From assembly GCA_033852135.1 (NCBI GenBank), contig JAWSVB010000016.1, forward strand, positions 124,001-188,000: 64,000 nt of DNA, read 5' to 3'. This document shows, one piece after another, positions 53,519 to 62,211 of this stretch. Within the stretch, counting starts at the first letter, position 1. Each line of letters starts with the position of its first letter. The translations under genes and the position numbers were made by a program. The notes beneath the pieces are model-generated. The model saw only the letters and a program-made list of their open reading frames with translations. It was not told the origin of the DNA and made no database searches. Source of the DNA: QZLE01 sp033852135. GTDB lineage: Bacteria > Pseudomonadota > Gammaproteobacteria > QZLD01.

Positions 53519-56500
53519 ATGAGGAAAATTCTAACCCTTTCTCTAGGGGTTGTTGCAACAATTATTTGCGGAAGTGCTAATGCTGCGCAATGGAATCAAC
53601 AAAGCTTTACTGGTGGTTTAAATACAGTTCACATATACAACCCGGATACATTGTCACCAATTGGTAATGGTAAATCATTATTTATTGTGCTCCGTGGTTG
53701 CCTACAACCCGCATCAGCATTTAAAACTTCAAACCTTAATAAAGTTGCTGACGAATACGGCATGGTTATTGCCGCTGCAAATCCAAATAACCCAAATGCA
53801 TTCGCTGATTGCTGGCAATACTGGACAGGCGCTCATAGCCGCACATCAGGCGAATCAAAAAGCATAATATCAACTGTCCAAACGATTATTGAGGATAAGC
53901 AATACAATATCGATCCAAACCAAGTTTATATAGGTGGACTCTCCTCAGGTGGCGCCATGGCTATGATTACAGGTTGCTATGCTCCTGATATCTTTGCTGG
54001 TATGGCATTAGATGCAGCTCCAAGTGCAGGCACTGGTGTAAACGGAGCATTCTCACATGAAGGAACTCCTGAGCTAACTGCTCAACGCTGCGAGAGTTAT
54101 GCTGGAGCAAATAGTGATTACTTTGATACGCAAATCACAACCACAGCTTACGGAACTACTGATTATACTGTTCCAAAAACCTATGGCCTTCAAAATGCAA
54201 AAGCTATGGCAATCATATATGGATCATCCCAAACAGATGAAGAAAATAAAATTCAAGAGTTCAGCGACGTAATTGAAAACACTTGGACTGATGGCCGCGT
54301 AAGCTTAGTTGAATTAGGTGGTGTCGGTCATGCATGGCCTGGTGGTACTGGTGCTTCAGGGTCTTATATCGATGGTTCAAGCGCAAACTATGGGCTATAT
54401 GCTGCTGAATTTTTCAAGCAAAACAACAAGCGTGTAGTTCAAGTAAAAGAAAATGTAACACCAAAACTTAACGGTCTGAACATATATAGCGCAGAAGATA
54501 TCATCTATGTTAATGGAAGTGCAGATGATGAGGATGGCACTATAGCTTCTATATCAATCCAAGTTTCTGGTCCAGAAAATAGAACTGAAACTATTACTGA
54601 CATTAACGTTGCATCCCGTTACTTCGATGTAGAGTTTACAGATCTAGCAAATGGTGATTACACGATAAAAATTACCGCAGTTGATAACGAAGGTGCAGAA
54701 ATATCCAGTGACGATTTTGAAGAGGTTATCGATGTTGTAGAGGAAGATAATATCCCTCCAACTATAGATACATTCGATGCAACAACAAACGACGCTGGAT
54801 CATGCCTAGTTGTCGATGGAACTGCATCTGATGCAGATGGAACAGTTGAATCTGTAATGATCGCAATCAGCGGCATAGGTGAATATACCTCTCAAGTTGA
54901 AGTATTTGGCGATAGTTACAAATTCCATTTAGATAAATGCTTAGATGCTAACTCCTATCAAATTACAGCAAAGGCTATAGATGATGATCAAACTGAATCT
55001 GCTGAGACTGGCGAACAAACTGTATTAATTATCGAAACTGATAATAAAAAACCAGAGATCACTGTATCTGAAATAATCAAAGCCAATGGTTGCATTACTT
55101 TTGATGTAACAGCAACTGATAGCGATGGGTATATTACTGCTATTGGGCACAAACTTAACGACGGGCGTCATTTTTTGCAAATGATTCCAGGGGAACCAAC
55201 AAGTACATCTTATACAGTAAATGAATGTGGTTTAGATGCCGGTGAACACAAAATCAGAATAAAGGCTATAGATAATCAAGGGCACGAAACTGCAGAAACA
55301 CTGAACATAGAGTTAACTGAAGAAGAGGAGGAAGAAAATGCACCTCCAAAATTCATCTCTTTTGTTGCGGCAGCTGCTACTAATGATGACGATGGAGATA
55401 AAGACTGTATCGTTGCTCTTGGCACTGTAACTGATGCCGATAGCGATGACCTAGAAGTAATAGTTTACATCGATGATACTGCTTACCCTGCTGAACTTAA
55501 GAACGACAACAGCTTTGAAGTTAAGCAGTGTGACCTTGCCGCTAATGAATATACTGTCAAAGCAACAGCCAATGACAGCAACAACCCAGTTGTTCTAAGC
55601 GAAACTACCGGTGTAACAATCGAAGAAACAATAAACGCTATTCCAGAAATAACGCATACTGAAGTTAACTCCCAAGGAAACTGTTTTGGAATAATGGGTG
55701 AAGCAAGTGATAGCGATGGAACTATAAGTGATATCAGCTTAAAAATTAATGGTGTTGACTATCCTGTAGACTTTATTCCTGGATCAACCGTAAACTTTGG
55801 GGCACAAAAATGTGACTTAGCTAGTGGAAAATATACTGGTACAGTAATCGCAACAGATAATGATGGAGCTAAAAGTGCCTCTAGTGCTATTAATTTCACT
55901 ATAGCTACCGATGAAATTGATACTGATGGTGATGGCGTTGAAGATTCAATAGATAACTGTCCTGTAGATTCAAATTCAGACCAAAAAGATGTTGATGGTG
56001 ATGGCATAGGTGATACTTGTGATTCACTAATTGACACAGATGGTGATGGTGTTGCAGATTCAACAGATAACTGTCCTACTGTTTCAAATCCAAATCAAAA
56101 AGATGTTGATGGTGACGGCATTGGTGACGTTTGTGATCCACTGATTGATACTGATGGTGATGGTATTGCTGATTCAACAGATAACTGTCCTGCAGTTTCA
56201 AATCCAGATCAAAAAGATGTTGATGGTGATGGCATTGGTGATGTTTGTGATTCGTTGATTGACACTGATGGTGATGGAGTGGCAGATTCACTAGATAACT
56301 GCCCTGTAGACTCAAATTCAAACCAAGCAGATGCTGATGGCGATGGAATTGGTGATGTTTGTGATTCATTTATCGATGCTGATAGTGATAGTGATGGAGT
56401 TGCAGACTCAATAGATAACTGCCCAGTAGATTCAAATTCAGATCAAGCAGATATTGATGAGGATGGCATTGGTGACGTTTGTGATTCACTAATAGACACA

Positions 56501-56935
56501 GATGGTGATGGTATTGCAGATTCACTGGATAACTGCCCTGTAGATTCAAATTCAAATCAAGCAGATGTTGATGAGGATGGCATTGGTGATGTTTGTGATT
56601 CATTAATAGATAGTGATAATGATGGTGTTGCAGACGAAGATGATGCTTTCCCTGAAGATCCAGAAGAAACTGTAGATACAGACGGTGATGGTGTTGGTGA
56701 CAACGCTGATGCTTTCCCTGAAGATCCAAAAGAAACTATAGATACAGACGGTGATGGTGTTGGTGATAATGCAGATGCTTTCCCTGAAGACCCGACAAAA
56801 ACAACAGTTGAAATAGGTGAAAGTAATGATGGAGATACAGACGGCGGCGACGGAAGCGGTGGTGGCGGTGGCGCACCAAGCCTAATCTTTCTTGCTCTTG
56901 GCTTAATTGCTCTACGTTTAAGAAAAAGAAGCTAG
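53519..56935 (+). CDS. Secreted PHA-depolymerase-like esterase with TSP3 repeats and GlyGly-CTERM
   Basis: 1138 residues. A signal peptide (MRKILTLSLGVVATIICGSANA) is followed by a PHB-depolymerase/LpqC-type esterase domain (about 25-315) with a full triad: Ser142 in GLSSGG, Asp215 in GTTDYTV and His271 in GVGHAWPGG. Next come about five Ig-like/cadherin-like domains (about 315-800), most with a Cys pair. Six thrombospondin type 3 Ca2+-binding repeats (DTDGDGVADSTDNCP type) and three shorter DxDGDGVGD-NADAFPEDP units lead to a Gly-rich stretch and APSLIFLALGLIALRLRKRS, a GlyGly-CTERM signal processed by rhombosortase. So it is exported, probably held at the outer surface, and would attack short-chain PHA or a similar ester. 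Strong GAGGTGA precedes the ATG. Substrate inferred. Confidence 0.87.
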   Translation: MRKILTLSLGVVATIICGSANAAQWNQQSFTGGLNTVHIYNPDTLSPIGNGKSLFIVLRGCLQPASAFKTSNLNKVADEYGMVIAAANPNNPNAFADCWQYWTGAHSRTSGESKSIISTVQTIIEDKQYNIDPNQVYIGGLSSGGAMAMITGCYAPDIFAGMALDAAPSAGTGVNGAFSHEGTPELTAQRCESYAGANSDYFDTQITTTAYGTTDYTVPKTYGLQNAKAMAIIYGSSQTDEENKIQEFSDVIENTWTDGRVSLVELGGVGHAWPGGTGASGSYIDGSSANYGLYAAEFFKQNNKRVVQVKENVTPKLNGLNIYSAEDIIYVNGSADDEDGTIASISIQVSGPENRTETITDINVASRYFDVEFTDLANGDYTIKITAVDNEGAEISSDDFEEVIDVVEEDNIPPTIDTFDATTNDAGSCLVVDGTASDADGTVESVMIAISGIGEYTSQVEVFGDSYKFHLDKCLDANSYQITAKAIDDDQTESAETGEQTVLIIETDNKKPEITVSEIIKANGCITFDVTATDSDGYITAIGHKLNDGRHFLQMIPGEPTSTSYTVNECGLDAGEHKIRIKAIDNQGHETAETLNIELTEEEEEENAPPKFISFVAAAATNDDDGDKDCIVALGTVTDADSDDLEVIVYIDDTAYPAELKNDNSFEVKQCDLAANEYTVKATANDSNNPVVLSETTGVTIEETINAIPEITHTEVNSQGNCFGIMGEASDSDGTISDISLKINGVDYPVDFIPGSTVNFGAQKCDLASGKYTGTVIATDNDGAKSASSAINFTIATDEIDTDGDGVEDSIDNCPVDSNSDQKDVDGDGIGDTCDSLIDTDGDGVADSTDNCPTVSNPNQKDVDGDGIGDVCDPLIDTDGDGIADSTDNCPAVSNPDQKDVDGDGIGDVCDSLIDTDGDGVADSLDNCPVDSNSNQADADGDGIGDVCDSFIDADSDSDGVADSIDNCPVDSNSDQADIDEDGIGDVCDSLIDTDGDGIADSLDNCPVDSNSNQADVDEDGIGDVCDSLIDSDNDGVADEDDAFPEDPEETVDTDGDGVGDNADAFPEDPKETIDTDGDGVGDNADAFPEDPTKTTVEIGESNDGDTDGGDGSGGGGGAPSLIFLALGLIALRLRKRS
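55919..56806 (+). repeat. DNA repeats coding for Ca2+-binding DxDxDG units
   Basis: Six approximately 114-bp units (thrombospondin type 3) followed by three approximately 66-bp units, all in frame and built on GATACTGATGGTGATGG-like sequence. The units are similar enough for copy-number change by recombination. Confidence 0.88.
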
Positions 56936-56959
56936 TTAAAGCTTAAAAAGTGATATAAG

Positions 56960-56994
56960 ATCCGGGTTGATTTTGATTGACCCGGATTTTTTTA
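56960..56994 (+). terminator. Intrinsic terminator after the PHA-depolymerase-like gene
   Basis: Stem ATCCGGGT/ACCCGGAT with a 12-base loop, then TTTTTTT, 25 bases after the stop and just before the next gene at 57008. Confidence 0.9.
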
Positions 56995-57007
56995 TTCTTA
57001 GACCAAT

Positions 57008-57694
57008 ATGATTGAATACACCCTTAAAAGAAGTAAGCGTAAAAGTATTGGGATATCAATATCTGAAACGGGTGAAGTGATCGTATCTGCACCTAATAAA
57101 CTTGCAGCTAAAGAGATCAGTAAAATTATTGATGATAAGTCCTCATGGATAAGATCAAAACTAGCAATTGTTAATAAAAGAATAGATACCTGCTCACCTA
57201 AAAAATTCACAGCTGGAGAAACATTCGCCTTTTTAGGTAGTGAATATCTTCTTGATATCACAACAAACTCAAGACAAGTTACCATATCCAATGGAGCCTT
57301 AAGTGTTAGCATATCTAATGCTCCTAAATCATCAAGTGATAGAGACTTTATTAAGAGAAAAGTAATTCACTGGTATAGAGAGCAAGCGCAAAAATATATT
57401 GATACCAATGCATCAAAATACTACGTTGCAATTGGGGTTATGCCAGAAATTATAAAAGAAAAAGCTTATAAGCGCAGCTGGGGAATGTGCCACAGTTCAG
57501 GGAAAATTTATATAAACTATAAACTTATCATGGCTCCAGCTGCGATTATTGATTACGTGCTTATTCACGAACTTTGCCACCTAATCCATCCTAACCATAG
57601 CATCGATTTTTGGAGTTTGGTTGAAAAGCATTGCCCAGATTATAAACAGCGCAGAAATTGGCTAAAAGAGTATGGCTATCAGCTAAACTTTTAA
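57008..57694 (+). CDS. YgjP-like metallopeptidase (M48/DUF45)
   Basis: 228-residue zincin-type protein of the YgjP/DUF45 family. The zinc-binding motif is HELCHLIHPNHSIDFW, with the catalytic Glu and two His near residues 190-194, and the usual downstream ending FWSLVEKHCPDYKQRRNWLK. The N-terminal half (IEYTLKRSKRKSIGISISET) is the beta-rich lead typical of the family, and YKRSWGMCHSSGKIYINY is the conserved RWGSCS-type segment. No signal peptide, so cytosolic. Stands alone after a terminator. Physiological substrate unknown. Confidence 0.88.
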   Translation: MIEYTLKRSKRKSIGISISETGEVIVSAPNKLAAKEISKIIDDKSSWIRSKLAIVNKRIDTCSPKKFTAGETFAFLGSEYLLDITTNSRQVTISNGALSVSISNAPKSSSDRDFIKRKVIHWYREQAQKYIDTNASKYYVAIGVMPEIIKEKAYKRSWGMCHSSGKIYINYKLIMAPAAIIDYVLIHELCHLIHPNHSIDFWSLVEKHCPDYKQRRNWLKEYGYQLNF

Positions 57695-57727
57695 AACTGA
57701 TAGTTCCAACATATTCCAGCACAACTT

Positions 57728-58405
57728 TTATGCAGTAAACCTATTAAAATTTTCTTTCTCGATAACCAGTCTATCCATACCTGCATAGCCAAAAACACTT
57801 TCAAACTCTTCAGATGATTTGTCATCGTATAAATTAAATCCAATATTCTTATAAGCATTTATAGCTGGAGTATTTCCTTTAGCTACTGCAATTTGAATAA
57901 CTTCACATTTTTTCTCAACAATCCCATGAGAAATAATATTATTGAGTAGGATATTAATTATCCCCTGCTTCCTATATTCCGGTTTAACAGCCACCCATTC
58001 AACAACCCAGGCGTTATCTAATAAACCAGGAAAACAGCTAACAAAAACCCCTATCCTATTCACCATCTCTTCACTCTCTTGTAGAGATAATTTGAATTTG
58101 TTTTGGGCAGCAAGTAGACACTCTCTAAAGTCTTCACTATTAATTTCTGGTGTAAAATAACCACTTAATCCTGCAACAGGTTGGTTATTGATTTCTGCAA
58201 TTTTAAAATTTGAAAAGTGGAATAACGACTTTATATCTGAACAGATTAAGTAGTATAAAAATTCATAAGTTTTAGCCTTAGATTCAGGAAATAACATGTC
58301 AGTAAAACCAACTGCTCCTCCGGATCTTCCAGCTGTTTCTATAATCCAAATAATAAAATCAACATCAGAATTTGATGCATCTCTTATTGTTATATCGTAG
58401 CCCAT
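57728..58405 (-). CDS. GNAT-family N-acetyltransferase
   Basis: 225-residue acetyltransferase. Start chosen at ATG 58405 (MGYDITIRDAS), behind AGGGGG; the frame is open 60 bases further. The acetyl-CoA-binding core is WVVEWVAVKPEYRKQGIINI (R-x-x-G-x-x variant: RKQGI) followed by CEVIQIAVAKGNTPAINAYK and NIGFNLYDDKSSEEF, the typical GNAT ending. An extra region precedes this core (about residues 20-120), making it longer than single-domain GNATs. Acceptor substrate unknown. Convergent with the YgjP gene. Confidence 0.82.
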   Translation of the reverse strand: MGYDITIRDASNSDVDFIIWIIETAGRSGGAVGFTDMLFPESKAKTYEFLYYLICSDIKSLFHFSNFKIAEINNQPVAGLSGYFTPEINSEDFRECLLAAQNKFKLSLQESEEMVNRIGVFVSCFPGLLDNAWVVEWVAVKPEYRKQGIINILLNNIISHGIVEKKCEVIQIAVAKGNTPAINAYKNIGFNLYDDKSSEEFESVFGYAGMDRLVIEKENFNRFTA

Positions 58406-58526
58406 TAACTTTGCCCCCTTAAATATAGTGAATAATAAATCTACCATAAATACAAATAGGGACAACTCGTCTAAAAATATAAACGATATTCAGCAAAAAA
58501 ATATTAGAAAATACTACTCTTGTGTA

Positions 58527-58757
58527 TTAAGTTAGAATTGATTTCAGTTTTACTGCTAAATCGAAAGCTTCTATTCCAAGTGGTGTTAGATAACCACCAT
58601 CAACCTGTGAAATAAGACCTTTTGCATGGAGTCGTTTTGTAGCTGCAATTATTTTGGGCTCAGCAGCAGCATGAACTTTAATCCCTTCATTGGTACTATC
58701 AGAATTAAATAGATCAAGAACTTCAAGCTCATCAATTATTTCATTACTAAGGCTCAT
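58527..58757 (-). CDS. TIGR02647 family small protein
   Basis: 76-residue protein closely matching the TIGR02647 family by eye: NEIIDELEVLDLF, GIKVHAAAEPKIIAATKRLH, then KGLISQVDGGYLTPLGIEAF. The pattern resembles a winged helix-turn-helix, and members are presumed DNA-binding, found mainly in gammaproteobacteria. AGGAG lies five bases before the ATG. Monocistronic as far as can be seen. Function unknown. Confidence 0.85.
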   Translation of the reverse strand: MSLSNEIIDELEVLDLFNSDSTNEGIKVHAAAEPKIIAATKRLHAKGLISQVDGGYLTPLGIEAFDLAVKLKSILT

Positions 58758-58871
58758 TACTACTCCTAATTTTTATTTGAATATTTATATCAACAGTAGC
58801 AGTAATGGCGCCTTAAAACCATCTATCTATAGAAAAACATTTATAGCCTTTTCAAAGATGATGGCTCTATA

Positions 58872-59804
58872 TTAATTTAGAGTTTTTTTATACGAAGAAA
58901 TAGCCGTTTCACAACCATATAAGCAGCTATTTGAAAGTCCACCAGAGATATGATCACTAATTAGCAAAGTTGCTTCCTCTGGTCTTTCATGCAAAATTGC
59001 ATGACCCACATCTTTAAATATACACAAATGAGATGACGGCATTTTTTGAGCTATCAATTCACTAAAAGAAGCTGGTTTAACTAAATCTACTTCTCCACCG
59101 ATAATTAAAGCTGGACATGAAATTTCATGCAGTCTATCAGTCAACTTCTCTTCAGTTTTTAATTTAAAGAACATATCACAAAGGAACACATGCCCCTGAT
59201 AGAATTCATAAGTGCATATTTCTTGAAAGTTGCTACAACGATCATTAATTAAACCGATGTTATTCTCTAGATATGTATTGGAATATAGTTCTGGCAATAG
59301 AGTCTGGAAGTAAGCATAAGCTACTTTTTTCATAACTGCAGGATCACTATCTGACTCGTTAATAGCAGCTATAGCTTCTTGAGCTTTTGCTTTCCAACGA
59401 GTAACTTGCCTTATCATAAGTTCATTAGCTTCAGGTACAGAAGCTATAGCAGCAATAGAAGTGGTTTTTGCCGGATACATTAATGCAAACCACAGGGCAA
59501 TTTCTCCACCTAGACTAGTACCAACTAAATGAGCCTTATCAATCCCTAGAGCATCCATTAACTCTTTTAAATCATCAGCCATAGTAAGAAAAGAATAGTT
59601 TTTATCTGAAGTTACTTCAGAGTACCACTGCCCTCTTAAATCATATGAAAGGATTCTATAGTCATTTTTTAACGGTTCACTAATTGCCAACCAAGACTCT
59701 AACGGACTTGCTATGCCATTGATAAATACAACTGTTTCAGATGCCTCTAAATTTCCTGATAATTCATATCTACAATCAAAACCATTAACTTTAAGAACCG
59801 ACAT
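58872..59804 (-). CDS. Alpha/beta hydrolase (PcaD-like fold)
   Basis: 310-residue hydrolase. The oxyanion-hole strand is VVFINGIASPLESW, the nucleophile elbow LVGTSLGGEIALWFALMYP (Ser in GTSLGG), Asp in IIGGEVDLVKP and His in KDVGHAILHERPEE, so the triad is complete. The arrangement resembles 3-oxoadipate enol-lactonases and related esterases, but no other pca genes are near. Strong GGAGG precedes the ATG. It lies downstream of the MaoC genes on the same strand but behind their terminator, so it is probably separate. Substrate unknown. Confidence 0.85.
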   Translation of the reverse strand: MSVLKVNGFDCRYELSGNLEASETVVFINGIASPLESWLAISEPLKNDYRILSYDLRGQWYSEVTSDKNYSFLTMADDLKELMDALGIDKAHLVGTSLGGEIALWFALMYPAKTTSIAAIASVPEANELMIRQVTRWKAKAQEAIAAINESDSDPAVMKKVAYAYFQTLLPELYSNTYLENNIGLINDRCSNFQEICTYEFYQGHVFLCDMFFKLKTEEKLTDRLHEISCPALIIGGEVDLVKPASFSELIAQKMPSSHLCIFKDVGHAILHERPEEATLLISDHISGGLSNSCLYGCETAISSYKKTLN

Positions 59805-59964
59805 TTATCCTCCAAGACCATGCACTATATATATTTTATTTTTTCTACATACCCAGCGGTATCTAATAATCCAAAATTATAGCATTATATCAATTAGATA
59901 CACAAGCTCTGAGCGCTACTAAAAACTTTAAATGAATAGATAATGGAGAATTTTTGAAATGAAA

Positions 59965-59995
59965 AAGCGGCACTAACACCAGTTTAGAGCCGCTT
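59965..59995 (-). terminator. Intrinsic terminator of the fabI-maoC operon
   Basis: On the minus strand the stem AAGCGGC/GCCGCTT with a 17-base loop is followed by TTTC, 34 bases after the last maoC stop. Confidence 0.75.
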
Positions 59996-60028
59996 AACTT
60001 TAGAGTAGATATAATTTATTTTTGCATA

Positions 60029-60466
60029 CTATCTTTTCTTAGGAGGCATAACCATGCCTTCTGATTCAAGTACTTTTACACCTTTTTGATTAACGCACCA
60101 AGCTTTGAATTTTAGACGGTTCTTCTCGCGATTTAACTCCGCCACCTCTACAACAGCTTCGATAGTATCTTCAATATATACAGGCGCCATAAATGTTACC
60201 GAAGAAGATACAAAAATTGTTCCAGGGCCAGGTAGCTGTGTTCCTAATATATTAGATATTAAGCTAACAGTTAATTGTCCATGCGCAATACGATGTTTAA
60301 AGAAAGTGCCTGAAGAATAAGCCTCATTTACATGGGCTGGGTTGAAGTCACCTGTGACAGCCGCAAACTGATAGACGTCAGTTTCACTGATAGTTTTAGC
60401 AAAATAAGCCTTATCACCAACTTCAATTTCATCAATGCTTTTACCCAGTATCTCTTGAAACGGCAT
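60029..60466 (-). CDS. MaoC-type (R)-specific enoyl-CoA hydratase, intact
   Basis: 145-residue single hot-dog hydratase. The catalytic pair of PhaJ-type (R)-hydratases is present: Asp40 and His45 in GDFNPAHVN, with the following RIAHGQLTVSLISNILG helix carrying the conserved HG. PhaJ enzymes hydrate trans-2-enoyl-CoA to (R)-3-hydroxyacyl-CoA, the monomer for PHA synthase; related MaoC proteins serve fatty-acid synthesis. The ribosome site GAGGAG lies in the final codons of the preceding maoC gene, so translation is linked. Last of the three maoC genes behind the fabI-type gene, and the only one with both catalytic residues. Confidence 0.88.
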   Translation of the reverse strand: MPFQEILGKSIDEIEVGDKAYFAKTISETDVYQFAAVTGDFNPAHVNEAYSSGTFFKHRIAHGQLTVSLISNILGTQLPGPGTIFVSSSVTFMAPVYIEDTIEAVVEVAELNREKNRLKFKAWCVNQKGVKVLESEGMVMPPKKR

Positions 60467-60470
60467 ATCA

Positions 60471-60917
60471 TCACTCCTCTACATCATCTAATGGTGTTGG
60501 TGGAACTAAAACTCCGCTACCAGTCATTATAATCTCTGATTTTTGGTTCTTAGCTTGAACTGTAAAATCAGCGGTATTATCATCAACATTTATTGCAGTA
60601 ATGGTAAGACCAATTTCAATAGTGTCACCAATAAATACTGGAAGAGTAAATTTAACCTTTTGCTTTTTAACTGTAGAGCCATAGCCAGGTAATCTCATGC
60701 CAATAATATTGGTAATGAAACTAGCAGTTAACATCCCATGCGCAATACGCTGCTTAAAAATGGTTTGCTTGGCAAACTCATCGTTAATAGGAAGCAAATT
60801 AACATCACCTGTAACACCAGCAAATTGGAGCATATCTGTATCAGCAAGTGTTTTGGCAAAATATGCACTTTCACCAACTTTTAACTGATCTACGGTTTTT
60901 CCGATTCTAGCTTTCAT
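60471..60917 (-). CDS. MaoC-type protein lacking the catalytic His
   Basis: 148-residue hot-dog protein, clearly homologous to the neighbouring hydratases (ADTDMLQFAGVTGD, RIAHGMLTASFITNIIGMRL, PVFIGDTIEIGL). In the active-site block it reads GDVNLLPIN: Asp38 is kept but the catalytic His is Pro43. The HG of the following helix is present. Alone it is unlikely to be a normal hydratase; it may act as a partner subunit, as in mycobacterial HadAB/HadBC where only one subunit is catalytic. It starts inside the upstream maoC stop (ATGA at 60914-60917), so the two are coupled. Confidence 0.85.
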   Translation of the reverse strand: MKARIGKTVDQLKVGESAYFAKTLADTDMLQFAGVTGDVNLLPINDEFAKQTIFKQRIAHGMLTASFITNIIGMRLPGYGSTVKKQKVKFTLPVFIGDTIEIGLTITAINVDDNTADFTVQAKNQKSEIIMTGSGVLVPPTPLDDVEE

Positions 60918-61372
60918 ACCTTCTCCTCATTAATCATAAATGGAGGGATAATCTCACTTTCACCTGTAAGAACTAATTTACTTTCTTGGTTTACACATTT
61001 TAGATCAAACCATACGCGCTTCTCTTTACCATCAATTTTAGTTACTTCAACAGTAGCTTCAATTGTATCGCCCATAAAAACAGGCTCGATAAAATCCAAC
61101 TCTTGCGCGATATGAACTGTGCCATTACCAGGATATTGCGTTCCTAGTATTTTAGAGACCAAACCAGCAACTAGCATCTGCGGAACAGTACGTTTACCGC
61201 TAGGAGTTTTACTCGCAAACTCTTTATTTAAATGTGTAGGGTTAAAATTACCAACTATACCTGTGAACTGATAAACATCTGCTTCAGTAAATGTCTTACC
61301 AAAAGATGCAGTGTCACCAATTCTGATTTCACTGATGGTTTTACCCAACTTTGACTCGATACTATAATCCAT
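60914..61372 (-). CDS. MaoC-type protein lacking the catalytic Asp
   Basis: 152-residue hot-dog protein, first of the three maoC genes in transcription order. The block reads GNFNPTHLN: the catalytic Asp is Asn42 while His47 is kept. The next helix reads KRTVPQMLVAGLVSKILGTQ, so the conserved HG is also gone. The rest aligns well with its neighbours (TFTEADVYQFTGI, PVFMGDTIEATVEVTKIDG). It is thus altered at a different position from the second copy. Start behind GAGGTGG. The fabI-type gene ends 68 bases upstream; no terminator separates them. Likely a non-catalytic or partner subunit, or an enzyme with changed chemistry. Confidence 0.85.
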   Translation of the reverse strand: MDYSIESKLGKTISEIRIGDTASFGKTFTEADVYQFTGIVGNFNPTHLNKEFASKTPSGKRTVPQMLVAGLVSKILGTQYPGNGTVHIAQELDFIEPVFMGDTIEATVEVTKIDGKEKRVWFDLKCVNQESKLVLTGESEIIPPFMINEEKV

Positions 61373-61440
61373 CGATCCACCTCAATATCTAAACTTCTTT
61401 ACTACATATGGCCCAGCCTTTGCCAGGCCATATACAAGAA

Positions 61441-62211
61441 TTAACCTAGTGTGCTGTAACCATCATCAACATAGTAAACGTAACCAGTTAATGTTTTAGC
61501 CGCATCAGTTACAAGGAAAGTTGAAACCGCACCGATGTCATCAGGACCAACGTTATAGCTTGGAATACGATCAGTTACTCCACCCATCAACTTATCAAAA
61601 TCTTTGATACCAGAAGCAGCACGAGTCATAATTGGACCAGGAGATACACAGTTAACTCTGATACCTTTACCAACAAGCTCATTCGCAAGATATCTAGTTG
61701 AGCTTTCTAGAGCAGCCTTAACAGGCCCCATTGCAGCATAGTTATCAACAACTCTTTCAGCACCAAGGTAACTCATAGATAAAATTGATCCGCCATCTTT
61801 CATCAATGGTTCAGCTAACTTGGTCATTCTCATTAATGAGTGACATGATACATCCATTGCAAGCTGGAACCCTTCAAGAGAACAATCAACTAAACGACCA
61901 TGCAGATCTTCCATACTTGCAAACGCAATTGAGTGGACTAAAAAGTCTAACTGACCCCACTCTTTTTCAATTTTTTCAAATACAGCCTCAAGCTCACCAG
62001 GCTTCTGTACATTACATGGCATAAAGATTGAAGCATCCACATCATCAGCCAAAGGCTTTACATACTTTTCTGACTTCTCATTTAGATAGGTGATTGCCAG
62101 CTCAGCACCAGCATCACGCATAACTTTTGCACATCCGTATGCGATACTGTCCTTGTTAGCTACTCCAATAATTAACCCTTTTTTCCCTTTTAGCGAAAAT
62201 AGATCACTCAT
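61441..62211 (-). CDS. fabI: FabI-type enoyl-[acyl-carrier-protein] reductase
   Basis: 256-residue SDR-fold reductase that saturates trans-2-enoyl thioesters with NAD(P)H in fatty-acid elongation. The divergent cofactor motif GVANKDSIAYGCAKVMRDAG, the HSIAFAS segment, and the YxxxxxxK pair of FabI (Tyr158 in VVDNYAAMGPVK and Lys165) are present, as is ISMG-type SPGPIMTRAASGIKDF. AAGGTG precedes the ATG. It is the first gene of a transcript continuing into three maoC genes, an arrangement that suggests a dedicated acyl-chain or hydroxyacyl pathway rather than the housekeeping fab cluster. Whether another fabI exists elsewhere cannot be seen. Confidence 0.9.
   Translation of the reverse strand: MSDLFSLKGKKGLIIGVANKDSIAYGCAKVMRDAGAELAITYLNEKSEKYVKPLADDVDASIFMPCNVQKPGELEAVFEKIEKEWGQLDFLVHSIAFASMEDLHGRLVDCSLEGFQLAMDVSCHSLMRMTKLAEPLMKDGGSILSMSYLGAERVVDNYAAMGPVKAALESSTRYLANELVGKGIRVNCVSPGPIMTRAASGIKDFDKLMGGVTDRIPSYNVGPDDIGAVSTFLVTDAAKTLTGYVYYVDDGYSTLG

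Noticed and set aside
56076..56729. Minus-strand frames rich in His, Gln and Leu
   Set aside because: They run antisense to the thrombospondin-3 repeats and exist only because that repeat lacks stops in the other frames.
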